The position numbers were made by a program, and so were the translations under genes. The notes beneath the pieces are model-generated. The model did no database searches. It was not told where the DNA came from and was given only the letters and a program-made list of their open reading frames with translations. DNA of 64,000 nucleotides from Rhodospirillaceae bacterium SYSU D60007 (GTDB lineage Bacteria > Pseudomonadota > Alphaproteobacteria > Reyranellales > Reyranellaceae): NCBI GenBank assembly GCA_003574685.1, contig QOCQ01000001.1:186001-250000 (forward strand). Reading direction: 5' to 3'. Shown here one piece after another: positions 33,584-42,231 of the stretch. The stretch's first letter is position 1; the number at the start of each line of letters is the position of its first letter.

Positions 33584-34974
33584 CTCACGGGCCGATCGCC
33601 GCGATTACGGACGCCAGCAGCAACGGCCCGGTGTCGGGCCCGGTCCGGCGGATCAACATCGGCCAACAGCTCGTCAAGCCAGGTTTCACCGCGGAACCGG
33701 CGGTACTGTTCCGCACGCAGTCGGTCGGCCAGCCGGCTGGTCGGCAACACGACGTCGCTATAGGTGATGACGGCGTCCCTGGGCATGTCGCGCGTCAATC
33801 GGCACCCTTCGACAAGGCCCTCCGGCAGATAGCGGCCGGCGCTCATCTCGTCCGTGTTAACGGCCTCGCCGTAGGTCATGTACATGCCATAGTCGTCGAG
33901 AATCTCGCCAGCCTTGAGGTCGCGCTTGGCGACTGCGCAAACCTCCACTACGGGGCCGGCAAGTGGCTTGACAACCGGATCCCGGAACAGGACTGCGCGG
34001 GCAATCGCATTCGGCACTTCGAAATGCACCAGGTGGTAAGGCGTGAAGAAGGAATAGAGCGGGCCTGTCCCCATCTTGTATAGATCGAGATAGTGCTGCT
34101 GCCTGGGATCCGGGTGCTCGGCCAGGCAATAGACCTTGGTCAGTGGCGTGCCGACGACATAGTCAACCGCGCCCCCGAGCCTGCGCAGCTCTTCGATGTC
34201 GTAGAGTTCGCCGATCTTCAGAACATCGCCGCGGTACTCAATGCCCCGCGACATGCCCCTGGAGCGGACCTTGAAGCCCGTGGCATTGGCGACCACAGAC
34301 TGTTCGAAGCTGATCTTGGAACCGTCCGCGAAGCTGGTCACCATCGTGGGATTCTGGCCCCAGCGTTCGGCGAAGCCCTTCTGTGTCGTCGGATTGCGAT
34401 AGCGATCCTGAAGACCTTTCACGTTGCCAAGCAGGCGCGGTGTAAGGCCGAGTCCCTTGACCCAGCGGTAGAGGTTCATCTGCACGCCGGGCTCGTCGCC
34501 CTCGCAGCCTGTCAGGATCACGCCATACTGGTCGGCATAGGTCTGCAGGACGGGGCCGATCGTGCCGTCGAGTTCGGCATTCATCAGCACGACATCCTTG
34601 CCGTGACGGAAAGCCTCAAGGGCGACATGGGCACCGAACTCGACCGAGCCGGTGACGTCGACGAGAACATCGATATGCTCCGAACGTGCGAGCAGCATGG
34701 CGTCCTCGGTCGCGACCGCGCGAAGGCGAACTGCCGCTTCGTCGAATTGCGTCTGCGAGCTGGCAACGGCGATATCCTCATAGCCGGCGTATCTGAATAC
34801 GCGGACCGCCCTGTCTGCCCGGCGATTGGATATTGCCACAACGCGCATGCCAGGCACGCTGTGGCGAATCTGGTTGGTCAGGCCCTGGCACATGAAACCG
34901 GCACCGACGATTCCGATCCGGACCGGCCGATTCTGCTCCTCGCGGGCATTCAGCGCCGTATCGACGATCCACAT
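33568..34974 (-). CDS. Homoserine-dehydrogenase-like oxidoreductase with C-terminal SAF domain
   Basis: A 468-residue NAD(P)-dependent oxidoreductase of the COG4091 type. The N-terminal Rossmann fold has GIVGAGFMCQGLTNQI and DVTGSVEFGAHVALEA; the middle includes LTGCEGDEPGVQMN and the C-terminal SAF domain begins near VVEVCAVAKRDLKAGEILDDYG. ATG 34974 has AGGGAG 7 nt upstream. It is the last gene of a five-gene operon with sugar-nucleotide enzymes, so a sugar substrate is more likely than homoserine, but this is inference. The 61-nt gap before it is the largest but one in the operon. Confidence 0.85.
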   Translation of the reverse strand: MWIVDTALNAREEQNRPVRIGIVGAGFMCQGLTNQIRHSVPGMRVVAISNRRADRAVRVFRYAGYEDIAVASSQTQFDEAAVRLRAVATEDAMLLARSEHIDVLVDVTGSVEFGAHVALEAFRHGKDVVLMNAELDGTIGPVLQTYADQYGVILTGCEGDEPGVQMNLYRWVKGLGLTPRLLGNVKGLQDRYRNPTTQKGFAERWGQNPTMVTSFADGSKISFEQSVVANATGFKVRSRGMSRGIEYRGDVLKIGELYDIEELRRLGGAVDYVVGTPLTKVYCLAEHPDPRQQHYLDLYKMGTGPLYSFFTPYHLVHFEVPNAIARAVLFRDPVVKPLAGPVVEVCAVAKRDLKAGEILDDYGMYMTYGEAVNTDEMSAGRYLPEGLVEGCRLTRDMPRDAVITYSDVVLPTSRLADRLRAEQYRRFRGETWLDELLADVDPPDRARHRAVAAGVRNRGDRPVSHFAP

Positions 34975-35035
34975 GACGTTGCTCCCTGTGCTCCGGATGC
35001 CCTGAAACAGAGGCGCTCGTTGACGACCGCGTTCG

Positions 35036-35614
35036 TCACGCGGCGGCACGTGGCAGGGACATCCTGCGTTTCAGCTCGCTTTCGATCTCGCGATAGGGGC
35101 GAAAACCCTGGTCCTTCGGCGAGACGACCGACACTGGCAATGGCCATTTCAGACCGAGTTGCGGTTCGTCGTACCGGAGACCGCCCTCGGCTTCCGGCGT
35201 GTAGAACTCTCCGAACTGATAGTTGGTATCCGTGTTGTCGCGTAGGGCCTGATAGCCGTGCGCGAAGCGTTCCGGCACGTAAAGGGCCGTCATGTTGTCC
35301 TCGTTGAGCTCTACGGCGATGTGCTCGAGGTAGGTCGGGCTTTCGGGCCGCAGGTCAACAATGATGTCAAGAATGGCGCCCCGCGTGCATCTGACCAGCT
35401 TTGTTTCGGCCACCGGCGGGTACTGAAAGTGCATCCCGCGCAACGTGCCGACCTTCTGGTTCTTGGCGATATTGGCCTGGGCGATTACAGGCTTCAGCCC
35501 GTGCTCCCGGAATTCGTTCTGGCAGAACGCACGGGCGAAAAAGCCGCGCTCGTCGTTCCTGCGTTCGAGGTCGATGATGAAGGCGCCCTTGAGCCTGGTT
35601 TCGGTGAAGATCAT
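35036..35614 (-). CDS. dTDP-4-dehydrorhamnose 3,5-epimerase-family (cupin) protein
   Basis: A 192-residue RmlC-type cupin epimerase. Catalytic-base His is in GTLRGMHFQYPP, DLRPESPTY and VPERFAHGYQAL are typical, and the catalytic Tyr is probably in NYQFGEFYTPEAEGG. Because no rmlA, rmlB or rmlD lies nearby, it likely acts on another 4-keto sugar nucleotide made in this operon rather than in L-rhamnose synthesis. AGGA precedes the start. Confidence 0.88.
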   Translation of the reverse strand: MIFTETRLKGAFIIDLERRNDERGFFARAFCQNEFREHGLKPVIAQANIAKNQKVGTLRGMHFQYPPVAETKLVRCTRGAILDIIVDLRPESPTYLEHIAVELNEDNMTALYVPERFAHGYQALRDNTDTNYQFGEFYTPEAEGGLRYDEPQLGLKWPLPVSVVSPKDQGFRPYREIESELKRRMSLPRAAA

Positions 35615-35627
35615 GTTCCGGTTCCTG

Positions 35628-36704
35628 TCAGTCGCTTGCCATCGCGATGCCGGACTCCAGCCTTTGCCCGGCGTTACGACGTTGTCTGAGGTCTTCCGTC
35701 AGGACGCCATCGGCGATCAGCCTTTGTATGTGGCTGATGCGCTGGTAACGCGGTCCTTCGAACTCCTCCAAGTTGAGCTTCACCATCCGATAGGCGGCAT
35801 AAAGCTGTTCGGCGCCGCGCCATGCATCGAACTGCGGCCTGAAGGCGGGCAGGACGCGCGCGATCTTTTCGAAGTTGACGCGATATGAACGCGTATCCGG
35901 GCTGGCGTCTGGCGCGAACTCGATCCGGCAGCCCGGGACTACGTCGGCGACGATGCCCGCCAGGTCACGAATACGATAATTGTGTCCGCTCTGGCCGACA
36001 TTGAACGCCTGATTGCACACCACCTCTTCCGGCGCCTCGAGGGCGGCGATAAACGCGCGCGAGATGTCCTCGACGTGGACGATGGGCCGCCACGGAGAGC
36101 CATCGGACTTGAGATAGATCCGACCTGTGGTGACCGCCCAGGCTACGAGATTGTTGAGGACGATATCGAACCGGATTCGCGGCGAAACGCCATAGGCTGT
36201 CGCCGGCCGCAAGAAGGTCGGGCAGAAGCCGTCTCCGGCCAGGGGGGAGATGTCGCGCTCGGAGCGCACCTTGGACTCGCCGTAGGCGGTCACCGGGTTG
36301 AGTGCACCGGTCTCATCGAGAATCTCCTCGCCGGCCTGCCCGTAGTTGCTGCACGACGAGGCCAGCAGGAAACGCCGGACCCCCGCCTGCCTGGCGAGGA
36401 CGGCCAGGCGCACGCTGGCGCGATGATTGATTTCGTAGGTGAGCTCCGGCCGGAAGCTCCCAAGAGGATCGTTTGACAGCGCGGCCAGGTGGATGACGGC
36501 ATCAAATCCGTCGAGGTCCGGAGGCTCGACATCGCGAACATCCTTGCGGATGTACGGCACCTGCACGATGCGGCCGCCACCAGAGAAGGTGCAGCGCTCA
36601 TAGAGATCGCTGTCGAGACCGATCACATCATGGCCGGCCTTCAGCAGCATCGGAACCATCACGGTTCCGATATAGCCCAGATGTCCAGTCACCATTACAC
36701 GCAT
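35628..36704 (-). CDS. NAD-dependent sugar-nucleotide epimerase/dehydratase (extended SDR)
   Basis: A 358-residue extended SDR with [20 protein letters not shown] at the N-terminus, [20 protein letters not shown], catalytic [16 protein letters not shown] and a [11 protein letters not shown] segment. Start ATG 36704 has AAGGAC close upstream. It follows the deacetylase and rfbF genes and is the only SDR in the operon, so it must supply any 4,6-dehydratase, epimerase or reductase step there. The exact reaction is unknown. Confidence 0.85.
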   Translation of the reverse strand: MRVMVTGHLGYIGTVMVPMLLKAGHDVIGLDSDLYERCTFSGGGRIVQVPYIRKDVRDVEPPDLDGFDAVIHLAALSNDPLGSFRPELTYEINHRASVRLAVLARQAGVRRFLLASSCSNYGQAGEEILDETGALNPVTAYGESKVRSERDISPLAGDGFCPTFLRPATAYGVSPRIRFDIVLNNLVAWAVTTGRIYLKSDGSPWRPIVHVEDISRAFIAALEAPEEVVCNQAFNVGQSGHNYRIRDLAGIVADVVPGCRIEFAPDASPDTRSYRVNFEKIARVLPAFRPQFDAWRGAEQLYAAYRMVKLNLEEFEGPRYQRISHIQRLIADGVLTEDLRQRRNAGQRLESGIAMASD

Positions 36705-36753
36705 TTGTCCTTGCCCCCATGTGCATCGTGGTGCCCGTACCGCGGCCGCAGCT

Positions 36754-37407
36754 TCATTGCACGGCAAGCTTTCGTGCATGAAAGGCCTCGGCGAAACCTT
36801 CAGGGGCACGGCATTCCATGCCGCGCAGGCGCGCGAGGCCCATGAACATTTCACAGTCGAACCAGTCCTTGGAGCGCTGTGAGCCGAAATGGTCCTGGAG
36901 GAGTCTTGTCTTGCGCTCCATCAGCGCCTTGGTGGCGGGCAGGTAGACGTTCGGCTGGCCGGTGTCGCCGTCCCATTTCGGAATTTCGTATTCCAGGATC
37001 GCGTGATCGCGAAAGGTGTTCCAGGTCAGCCTGGATACTTCGCGATGATCCTGATGGGCATCATGACGCCAGTGGCAGAGTACGACATCGGGAGATGTGC
37101 GTCCGCGCAGGGCCTCGAACCAGTTCTTGATCTCGTCGCCCTGGTAAGGAAAGAAGCCGTCCTTGAAGGCCGCCAGATCGACGATAGCCCTGGCTGCGTT
37201 GGCCAGGAACTGCCTGGCCGACGCGCGTGCCTCGTCGGCGCGCGGTCCGATGGCACTGAGGACCGCCCAGTACGCATCGAGGCGGACACCGCGCTCGATC
37301 CAGCCCAGGATCGTGGCGCCTGCGCCGATCTCGATATCGTCCGCGTGAGCACCGATGCACAGCACGGAAAGGCGCTCTCCCGGACCCGCGAGCCCGAGGT
37401 GCTTCAT
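36754..37407 (-). CDS. PIG-L/LmbE-family deacetylase
   Basis: A 217-residue zinc-dependent N-deacetylase-type hydrolase. Metal motifs are [12 protein letters not shown] near the N-terminus and [13 protein letters not shown] in the middle. The family deacetylates N-acetylglucosamine-type groups on small glycosides or sugar nucleotides. The start overlaps the rfbF stop (ATGA), so translation is coupled and an intermediate of the same sugar pathway is the probable substrate. Confidence 0.88.
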   Translation of the reverse strand: MKHLGLAGPGERLSVLCIGAHADDIEIGAGATILGWIERGVRLDAYWAVLSAIGPRADEARASARQFLANAARAIVDLAAFKDGFFPYQGDEIKNWFEALRGRTSPDVVLCHWRHDAHQDHREVSRLTWNTFRDHAILEYEIPKWDGDTGQPNVYLPATKALMERKTRLLQDHFGSQRSKDWFDCEMFMGLARLRGMECRAPEGFAEAFHARKLAVQ

Positions 37408-38219
37408 CCGGTCTTCCTCTCGGCCGGAGTCAACGGCGGCCGGGCATTGCGGTCGAGCCGCCACGGCATCGTGCCCTGGTCCACGAGATCTTCCAGGATC
37501 TGCTTGTCCTTGAGCGTATCCATCGGGCGCCAGAAGCCTTCATGCCTGAACGCCATAAGCTGGTCGGCTTCGATCAGTCGCCGGAAGGGCGCCTCGACCA
37601 GCTCGTCGCCTTCGCGCATGTAGTCGAAGATCTCGGCCCGAAAGATGAAGAACCCGCCATTGACCCAGAGATTGGCATCCCTGCTGGAGCGAATTCTCTG
37701 GACCTTTCCGCTCGGCCGCATATCGACGAGATGCAGGCTGAATGATGGGCGGACTGCCAGGAAGCAGGCGATCTTGCCGCTGGTGCGGAAGGCCGCCGTC
37801 ATCTCGTTTAGGTCGGCATCCGACAGGCCGTCGCTGTAGTTGGCAAGGAACATCTCTTCGCCCGCGACGTGCTCGCGGACAGCCCACAGCCGCTGGCCGA
37901 TATTGCGCCAGATGCCAGTGTCGATCATCGTTATGCGCCAGTCCTGCTGCGGATCGCCAAGGATCTCGACGTTGTCGCCGAAGCCGGAGACGACGCAGTC
38001 GCTGTAGATCTGCGGCTTGTAGTTGAGGAAGAACTCCTTGACGATATTTGCCTTGTAGCCAAGGCACAGGATGAAGTCCTTGTGGCCAAACTGGCTGTAG
38101 TAGTGCATCAAATGCCAGAGGATCGGCTTGTCGCCGATCGGGATCATCGGCTTCGGTATGGTCTCGGACACGTCCCGGATTCGCGTTCCCAGACCGCCAC
38201 AGAACAGAACGGTTTTCAT
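37404..38219 (-). CDS. rfbF: Glucose-1-phosphate cytidylyltransferase-like sugar nucleotidyltransferase
   Basis: A 271-residue nucleotidyltransferase. FCGGLGTRIRDVSETIPKPM is the nucleotide-binding signature. GDKPILWHLMHYYSQFGHKD, NYSDGLSDADL, and the VNGGFFIF and RHEGFWRPMDTLKD segments match RfbF, which forms CDP-glucose. It is the first gene of the five-gene minus-strand operon. The usual partners rfbG and rfbH are absent here. A ribosome site AGAGG lies 8 nt upstream; 227 nt separate it from the divergent Wzz gene. Confidence 0.9.
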   Translation of the reverse strand: MKTVLFCGGLGTRIRDVSETIPKPMIPIGDKPILWHLMHYYSQFGHKDFILCLGYKANIVKEFFLNYKPQIYSDCVVSGFGDNVEILGDPQQDWRITMIDTGIWRNIGQRLWAVREHVAGEEMFLANYSDGLSDADLNEMTAAFRTSGKIACFLAVRPSFSLHLVDMRPSGKVQRIRSSRDANLWVNGGFFIFRAEIFDYMREGDELVEAPFRRLIEADQLMAFRHEGFWRPMDTLKDKQILEDLVDQGTMPWRLDRNARPPLTPAERKTG

Positions 38220-38446
38220 GTCCGTAGCCTCTGCTTGCGCCCTGTGCCGGGCCGTGGCGGGTGGAAGAAAGCGGGCCGCGCCGCGCGAAATTTAACGAAC
38301 CGCCAAGGGTACTTTCCGTGAGGTCCGTGCGGCGGCGCAACGAGCGAGCGGAGTGGTTGGCTGCCTCATCAGGGCTACCTCCTTTGAGCGGAAACGACGT
38401 CCAAGGCGCTCGCCTGCTGCGGGAGGTGATTGGGCCATAATAAATC

Positions 38447-39598
38447 ATGACCGTGCTGAAATACGATCATGAGAAGCGACCCGACTTTCAGGGGAAGGAT
38501 CCGGATGTTCGAGCGCACTACGAAGATGTAGTGGCGCGCACCTTGTTGGCGATGAAGCGGCGCTGGCGGCTCGTCGCATTGGTCGTCGCATCTGCGCTGA
38601 CGCTGGCGTGCGTCGTCATACCCCTGATGCCACGCCAGTACACGGCCACTGCTTTCGTTTATCCCAACCTGTTCTCCGGCGAGCGCGAAAAGCTCTCTCC
38701 CCTTGCGAGCGTTGACGCGGCGTCGATCGTCAATAGCGAGGCGCGGCTGATCGTCTCCGACGCCATTCTGCAGGCAGTTGTAAGACGTCTCGAGCTGGAT
38801 CCCGGGTTTGAGAGTGGCCGGTCAGGGCGATGGACGGAGAGCATGGATTGGCTCCGCGGCATGTTCCTTCCCGAAACCCGCAACCATTCGCCATTCGACC
38901 GGCAGGTCGCGATGTTGCGCAACAAGGTGGAGGTCGCGAAGGACACCCGTTCATACCTCATCTTCATCTCTTTCACGACGCGATCGGCGGACGAGGCTGC
39001 GCGCATCGTCAATACCATTGCGATCGAATACCTGCGGGACAAGACGATACAGCGCAGGCAGGATGCGGTCGCGGCAGCGGAGGGGGAGCTTGGGCGGCAA
39101 CTCGCGGCTTACGGCGAGAAGCACCCCAAGGTCCTGAAAGCTGCGGATGAATTGGTCGAAGCGCGCGCTGCCCTCAAGGAAGCCATCAGCGCGCAGGACG
39201 GGCGCCCGGAGACGTTCGTCAGCGGCGAGAGTATCAAGCTGGCGGTACCAAACCGGACACCGACCAGTCCGCGGGGAAGAGTCATCCTGGCCCTCTCCGT
39301 CGTTCTGGGATTGATGGCGGGTATTGGCCTCGCCCTCTGGTGCGACTGGCGAGGCCTTGAGCCACGTCAGCTCCTGGCCGGGTTTCTGCCTCTTGGCGCA
39401 TTTCTCAGAACCGACGAGGCCCCCCCTGGTCCGTCCGCTGGGGGCCCGCCCACTTCGGCATGTTCCTCTCATCGAGAGGGCAGGCACTCGAGCCGCAAGA
39501 ACGGTGCCGGAAATGCCCTGCCACCACCTGGGCGTTTGGCTCAATGGTGGTCAAAAGTACCGCTGGTAACCCGACGCCCCGGGAACAAACGCAAATGA
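38447..39598 (+). CDS. Wzz-type polysaccharide chain-length/co-polymerase protein
   Basis: A 383-residue inner-membrane protein. N-terminal cytoplasmic part, first helix LVALVVASALTLACVVIPLM, Wzz domain (RQYTATAFVYPNLFSG), an alpha-helical periplasmic region and second helix VILALSVVLGLMAGIGLALW. The cytoplasmic tail (about 75 residues) is proline-rich and has no Walker motifs, so no fused tyrosine kinase. A GGAGG lies 17 nt before the ATG, farther than usual. First gene of a plus-strand run; its stop overlaps the next start (ATGA). Confidence 0.87.
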   Translation: MTVLKYDHEKRPDFQGKDPDVRAHYEDVVARTLLAMKRRWRLVALVVASALTLACVVIPLMPRQYTATAFVYPNLFSGEREKLSPLASVDAASIVNSEARLIVSDAILQAVVRRLELDPGFESGRSGRWTESMDWLRGMFLPETRNHSPFDRQVAMLRNKVEVAKDTRSYLIFISFTTRSADEAARIVNTIAIEYLRDKTIQRRQDAVAAAEGELGRQLAAYGEKHPKVLKAADELVEARAALKEAISAQDGRPETFVSGESIKLAVPNRTPTSPRGRVILALSVVLGLMAGIGLALWCDWRGLEPRQLLAGFLPLGAFLRTDEAPPGPSAGGPPTSACSSHREGRHSSRKNGAGNALPPPGRLAQWWSKVPLVTRRPGNKRK

Positions 39599-40848
39599 AA
39601 GCCCTGCACATTCTCATAGTTGGGCATGGCTGCTTTCCCAATATGGGTTCGGAAGCTGGCGTTACATGGAACTGGGCCTGGCACCTATCCGAACGAAACC
39701 GCGTCTGGGTCATCGCGCATGGTTTTGCCCGCCCTTTGGTGGAGCAGTATTTGCACCACCATCCCCGGCCCAACCTGCACTTTATTTGGGTGGGGCCGCT
39801 GGGTTGGTGGGATCCCTGGAAAAACCCCACCCCCACGAAGGCGCGAGGCCTCCGCCTTCACTACCTGTTTTGGCGGCATGCGGCTGTCGCAGCGGCGCAG
39901 CAGCTCATGGCCGTGGAGTGGATCGACATCGTCCATCATGTCAGCTGGAATTCGATCAGCGTGCCACCATTGCTCTGGCGTACGGGCAAACCCTTCGTCT
40001 GGGGACCGATCGGTGGCGGGCACATTCTGCCCTGGCGCTTTCTGACTTCCATTGGTCGCGCCGCAGTACCGGAGCTGCTTCGCAACCTGCGCGTCGGCAT
40101 CATGCCGTGGACCCCGAGCTTGCGCCGCACCGTCGCACAGACCGATCTGCTGCTTGCGGCAAACGGCGAGAGCGCCAGCGTGCTGCGCCAGGCTGGTGCG
40201 AGGCATGTAGAGTTGCTGCCGGACATAGGCATCCCCGCAGAGCTCCTCCAGCCACCGAGCCGCGAGAGGGCAGCCAGCCCGACGCTGATCGTCCTGTGGG
40301 CCGGACGCCTTGTACGCTTCAAGGGACTGGCGATTTTTCTGAGAGTCGCGAAGGCCGTCCGAACGCGAGATGTCCGTTTTCTGGTAGCCGGATGGGGTCG
40401 CCATCAGTGGGTGCAGCGGTACGCGCGGCGGCTCGGGCTCAACGACCGGGTGGTGTTTCTGGGACAGTTGCCGTGGCAAGAAATGCAGCAGCGTTTCGCC
40501 GAGGCAGATCTGTTCATGTTCACCAGCCTCAGAGACACGTTCGGGACGGTGAATTTCGAGGCGTTGGCGAAGGGATGCCCGGTGATGTGTCTAAACCACC
40601 AGGGCGCAGGGAGCTACCTGCCGGAGACCGTGGCCATCAAGGTGCCAGCGACAACGCCGCAAGGGGTAGTCCAGGAGATGGCCCGCCACATCGACTCGCT
40701 TGCCTCCGATCGAGCGCGGCTTCGGCGAATGTCTCAGGCCAGCTACAGTTTTGCGACGACGCAACAATGGAGAGACCGGGCGTTGCTGATGGAAAAACTT
40801 TACCGCGAGGTGCTGGCACGACGTGGCGTAAACCAGATTTCTTCGTGA
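39595..40848 (+). CDS. Glycosyltransferase family 4
   Basis: A 417-residue GT-B transferase probably adding one sugar to the lipid-linked repeat unit on the cytoplasmic face. Donor-site features: VLWAGRLVRFKGLAIFLRVA, VFLGQLPWQEMQQRFAEADLF and the E-x7-E-like segment FTSLRDTFGTVNFEALAKGCPV. N-terminal HGCFPNMGSEAGVTWNWA is the acceptor domain start. ATG 39595 overlaps the Wzz stop. Donor and linkage unknown. Confidence 0.9.
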   Translation: MKALHILIVGHGCFPNMGSEAGVTWNWAWHLSERNRVWVIAHGFARPLVEQYLHHHPRPNLHFIWVGPLGWWDPWKNPTPTKARGLRLHYLFWRHAAVAAAQQLMAVEWIDIVHHVSWNSISVPPLLWRTGKPFVWGPIGGGHILPWRFLTSIGRAAVPELLRNLRVGIMPWTPSLRRTVAQTDLLLAANGESASVLRQAGARHVELLPDIGIPAELLQPPSRERAASPTLIVLWAGRLVRFKGLAIFLRVAKAVRTRDVRFLVAGWGRHQWVQRYARRLGLNDRVVFLGQLPWQEMQQRFAEADLFMFTSLRDTFGTVNFEALAKGCPVMCLNHQGAGSYLPETVAIKVPATTPQGVVQEMARHIDSLASDRARLRRMSQASYSFATTQQWRDRALLMEKLYREVLARRGVNQISS

Positions 40849-40887
40849 TCGTCTTCCCGGCGGGCAAGGACTATCGAGGGCATTTCC

Positions 40888-42231
40888 ATGGGCCCCAAAC
40901 TTCTTATCGAGAGAGCATCATGGACGCTCGTCGACCAGGGCGTGGTGAGCTTCGGCAATTTCCTGCTTACCGTGCTGCTCGCGCGCACCCTCAGCGAGGC
41001 GGACTACGGGAAGTTCGTGCTTTTCCTCGGCGTCGTCTTTGTCGGACGGGTGTTCGACTATTCCCTCATCTCCTATCCGCTGTCGGTACGCCTGTGCGTC
41101 GCGGACGATGAGGAGCGCGCGGGGCTGCTCGGGAACACGATCCTCCTTACCGCGATCCTGAGTCTCGTTCTGGTCGTGGCCGTGGCGCTTGGAACCACGC
41201 TGCTGGGGGTCGACAATATCCGGCTGCCGGCGTGCCTCTGCTTCTTGTGCTGGCAGGCGCAGGAGACTTCGCGGCGATGCCTGCTCGCCGATTTCCGCTA
41301 TCGTGCGGCGGTGGCCGGAGATGGTACCGCTTATGTCGGACAGGCCGTTCTGATCGTACTCCTGTCCTGGCTCGGCGGCATCACGCTTCCTTCCGCGCTT
41401 TATATGATGTCAGCGACCTTCGCGATCGGCGCCCTGGTCCATGCCTCGAAACTGCGATTTGCCTGGCCGGATTTTTCCGAAGCGCGGATCTTGGCGCGCG
41501 AATTCCTTTCAGTCGGGAAGTGGTCGCTCGTCAACTATCAGCTCGTGATCTTCCGCGGTCAGCTCTTTCCATGGGTGCTCGCGGGTGTTGCAGGGACCGC
41601 CGCGACCGCATCGCTCCAGGCCGGAGCGAACATCGCCGGCACAATGACCCCGATCATTCTGGGCATCGGCAATGCTATCCCGCAGGTCGCAGCGCAGGCA
41701 CACCGCACCGCGGGCGTCATTGGCGCGGCGCGCGCAGCCTATGGGTATGTCCTCTTCGGCCTGGCGCCGGTGCTGGCTATCTGCGCCGCAGCCGTTCTGA
41801 TACCGGAGCTGCTTCTGCGGACGGTCTATGGGCCATCGTCGCCTTACGTTGCCGTCGCGATGGGTTTGCAGATTCTCGCCGTCGCCGGTGTGCTCGACTA
41901 CATCGCGGACGCCGCCAACAAGATGCTGCTTGGCGTTGAAGCAGGGAGGCTCGCCTCTCTGGTCAATCTCGTGGCGGTCGCCGCGGCGGCGGTGATGGCT
42001 TTCGCGCTGATCGGCCGTCTCGGCGTAATCGGCGCATGCGTCGGCCTTTTGGTTGCCAACCTGGTGCGCGCGACCGGCGCCGTGCTCGCGATCGCGTGGC
42101 TGATCAATAACGAAAAGTCGCGCGAGCCGGCGCTGTCTGGCGCGGCCGCCACCCCGGCTGGGATTGAGGAGGTTGTCGGTGGTCCCGCGGAACAGGCGAT
42201 TGCAATGAACGGCCGACTCGAGAATGACTGA
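40888..42231 (+). CDS. Wzx-type oligosaccharide flippase
   Basis: A 447-residue membrane protein with about twelve hydrophobic segments of the MVF/MATE superfamily, starting RASWTLVDQGVVSFGNFLLT and LLARTLSEADYGKFVLF, typical of Wzx. It would flip the undecaprenyl-linked repeat unit to the periplasm. GAGGG lies 8 nt upstream. The 3' end overlaps the polymerase gene by 8 nt. Confidence 0.88.
   Translation: MGPKLLIERASWTLVDQGVVSFGNFLLTVLLARTLSEADYGKFVLFLGVVFVGRVFDYSLISYPLSVRLCVADDEERAGLLGNTILLTAILSLVLVVAVALGTTLLGVDNIRLPACLCFLCWQAQETSRRCLLADFRYRAAVAGDGTAYVGQAVLIVLLSWLGGITLPSALYMMSATFAIGALVHASKLRFAWPDFSEARILAREFLSVGKWSLVNYQLVIFRGQLFPWVLAGVAGTAATASLQAGANIAGTMTPIILGIGNAIPQVAAQAHRTAGVIGAARAAYGYVLFGLAPVLAICAAAVLIPELLLRTVYGPSSPYVAVAMGLQILAVAGVLDYIADAANKMLLGVEAGRLASLVNLVAVAAAAVMAFALIGRLGVIGACVGLLVANLVRATGAVLAIAWLINNEKSREPALSGAAATPAGIEEVVGGPAEQAIAMNGRLEND

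Noticed and set aside
33568-34974. True homoserine dehydrogenase for threonine/methionine synthesis
   Set aside because: The C-terminal SAF domain and the sugar-operon setting argue against it; no amino-acid genes are nearby.
35036-35614. rfbC as part of a dTDP-L-rhamnose pathway
   Set aside because: rmlA, rmlB and rmlD are absent; the neighbours are CDP-sugar-type genes.
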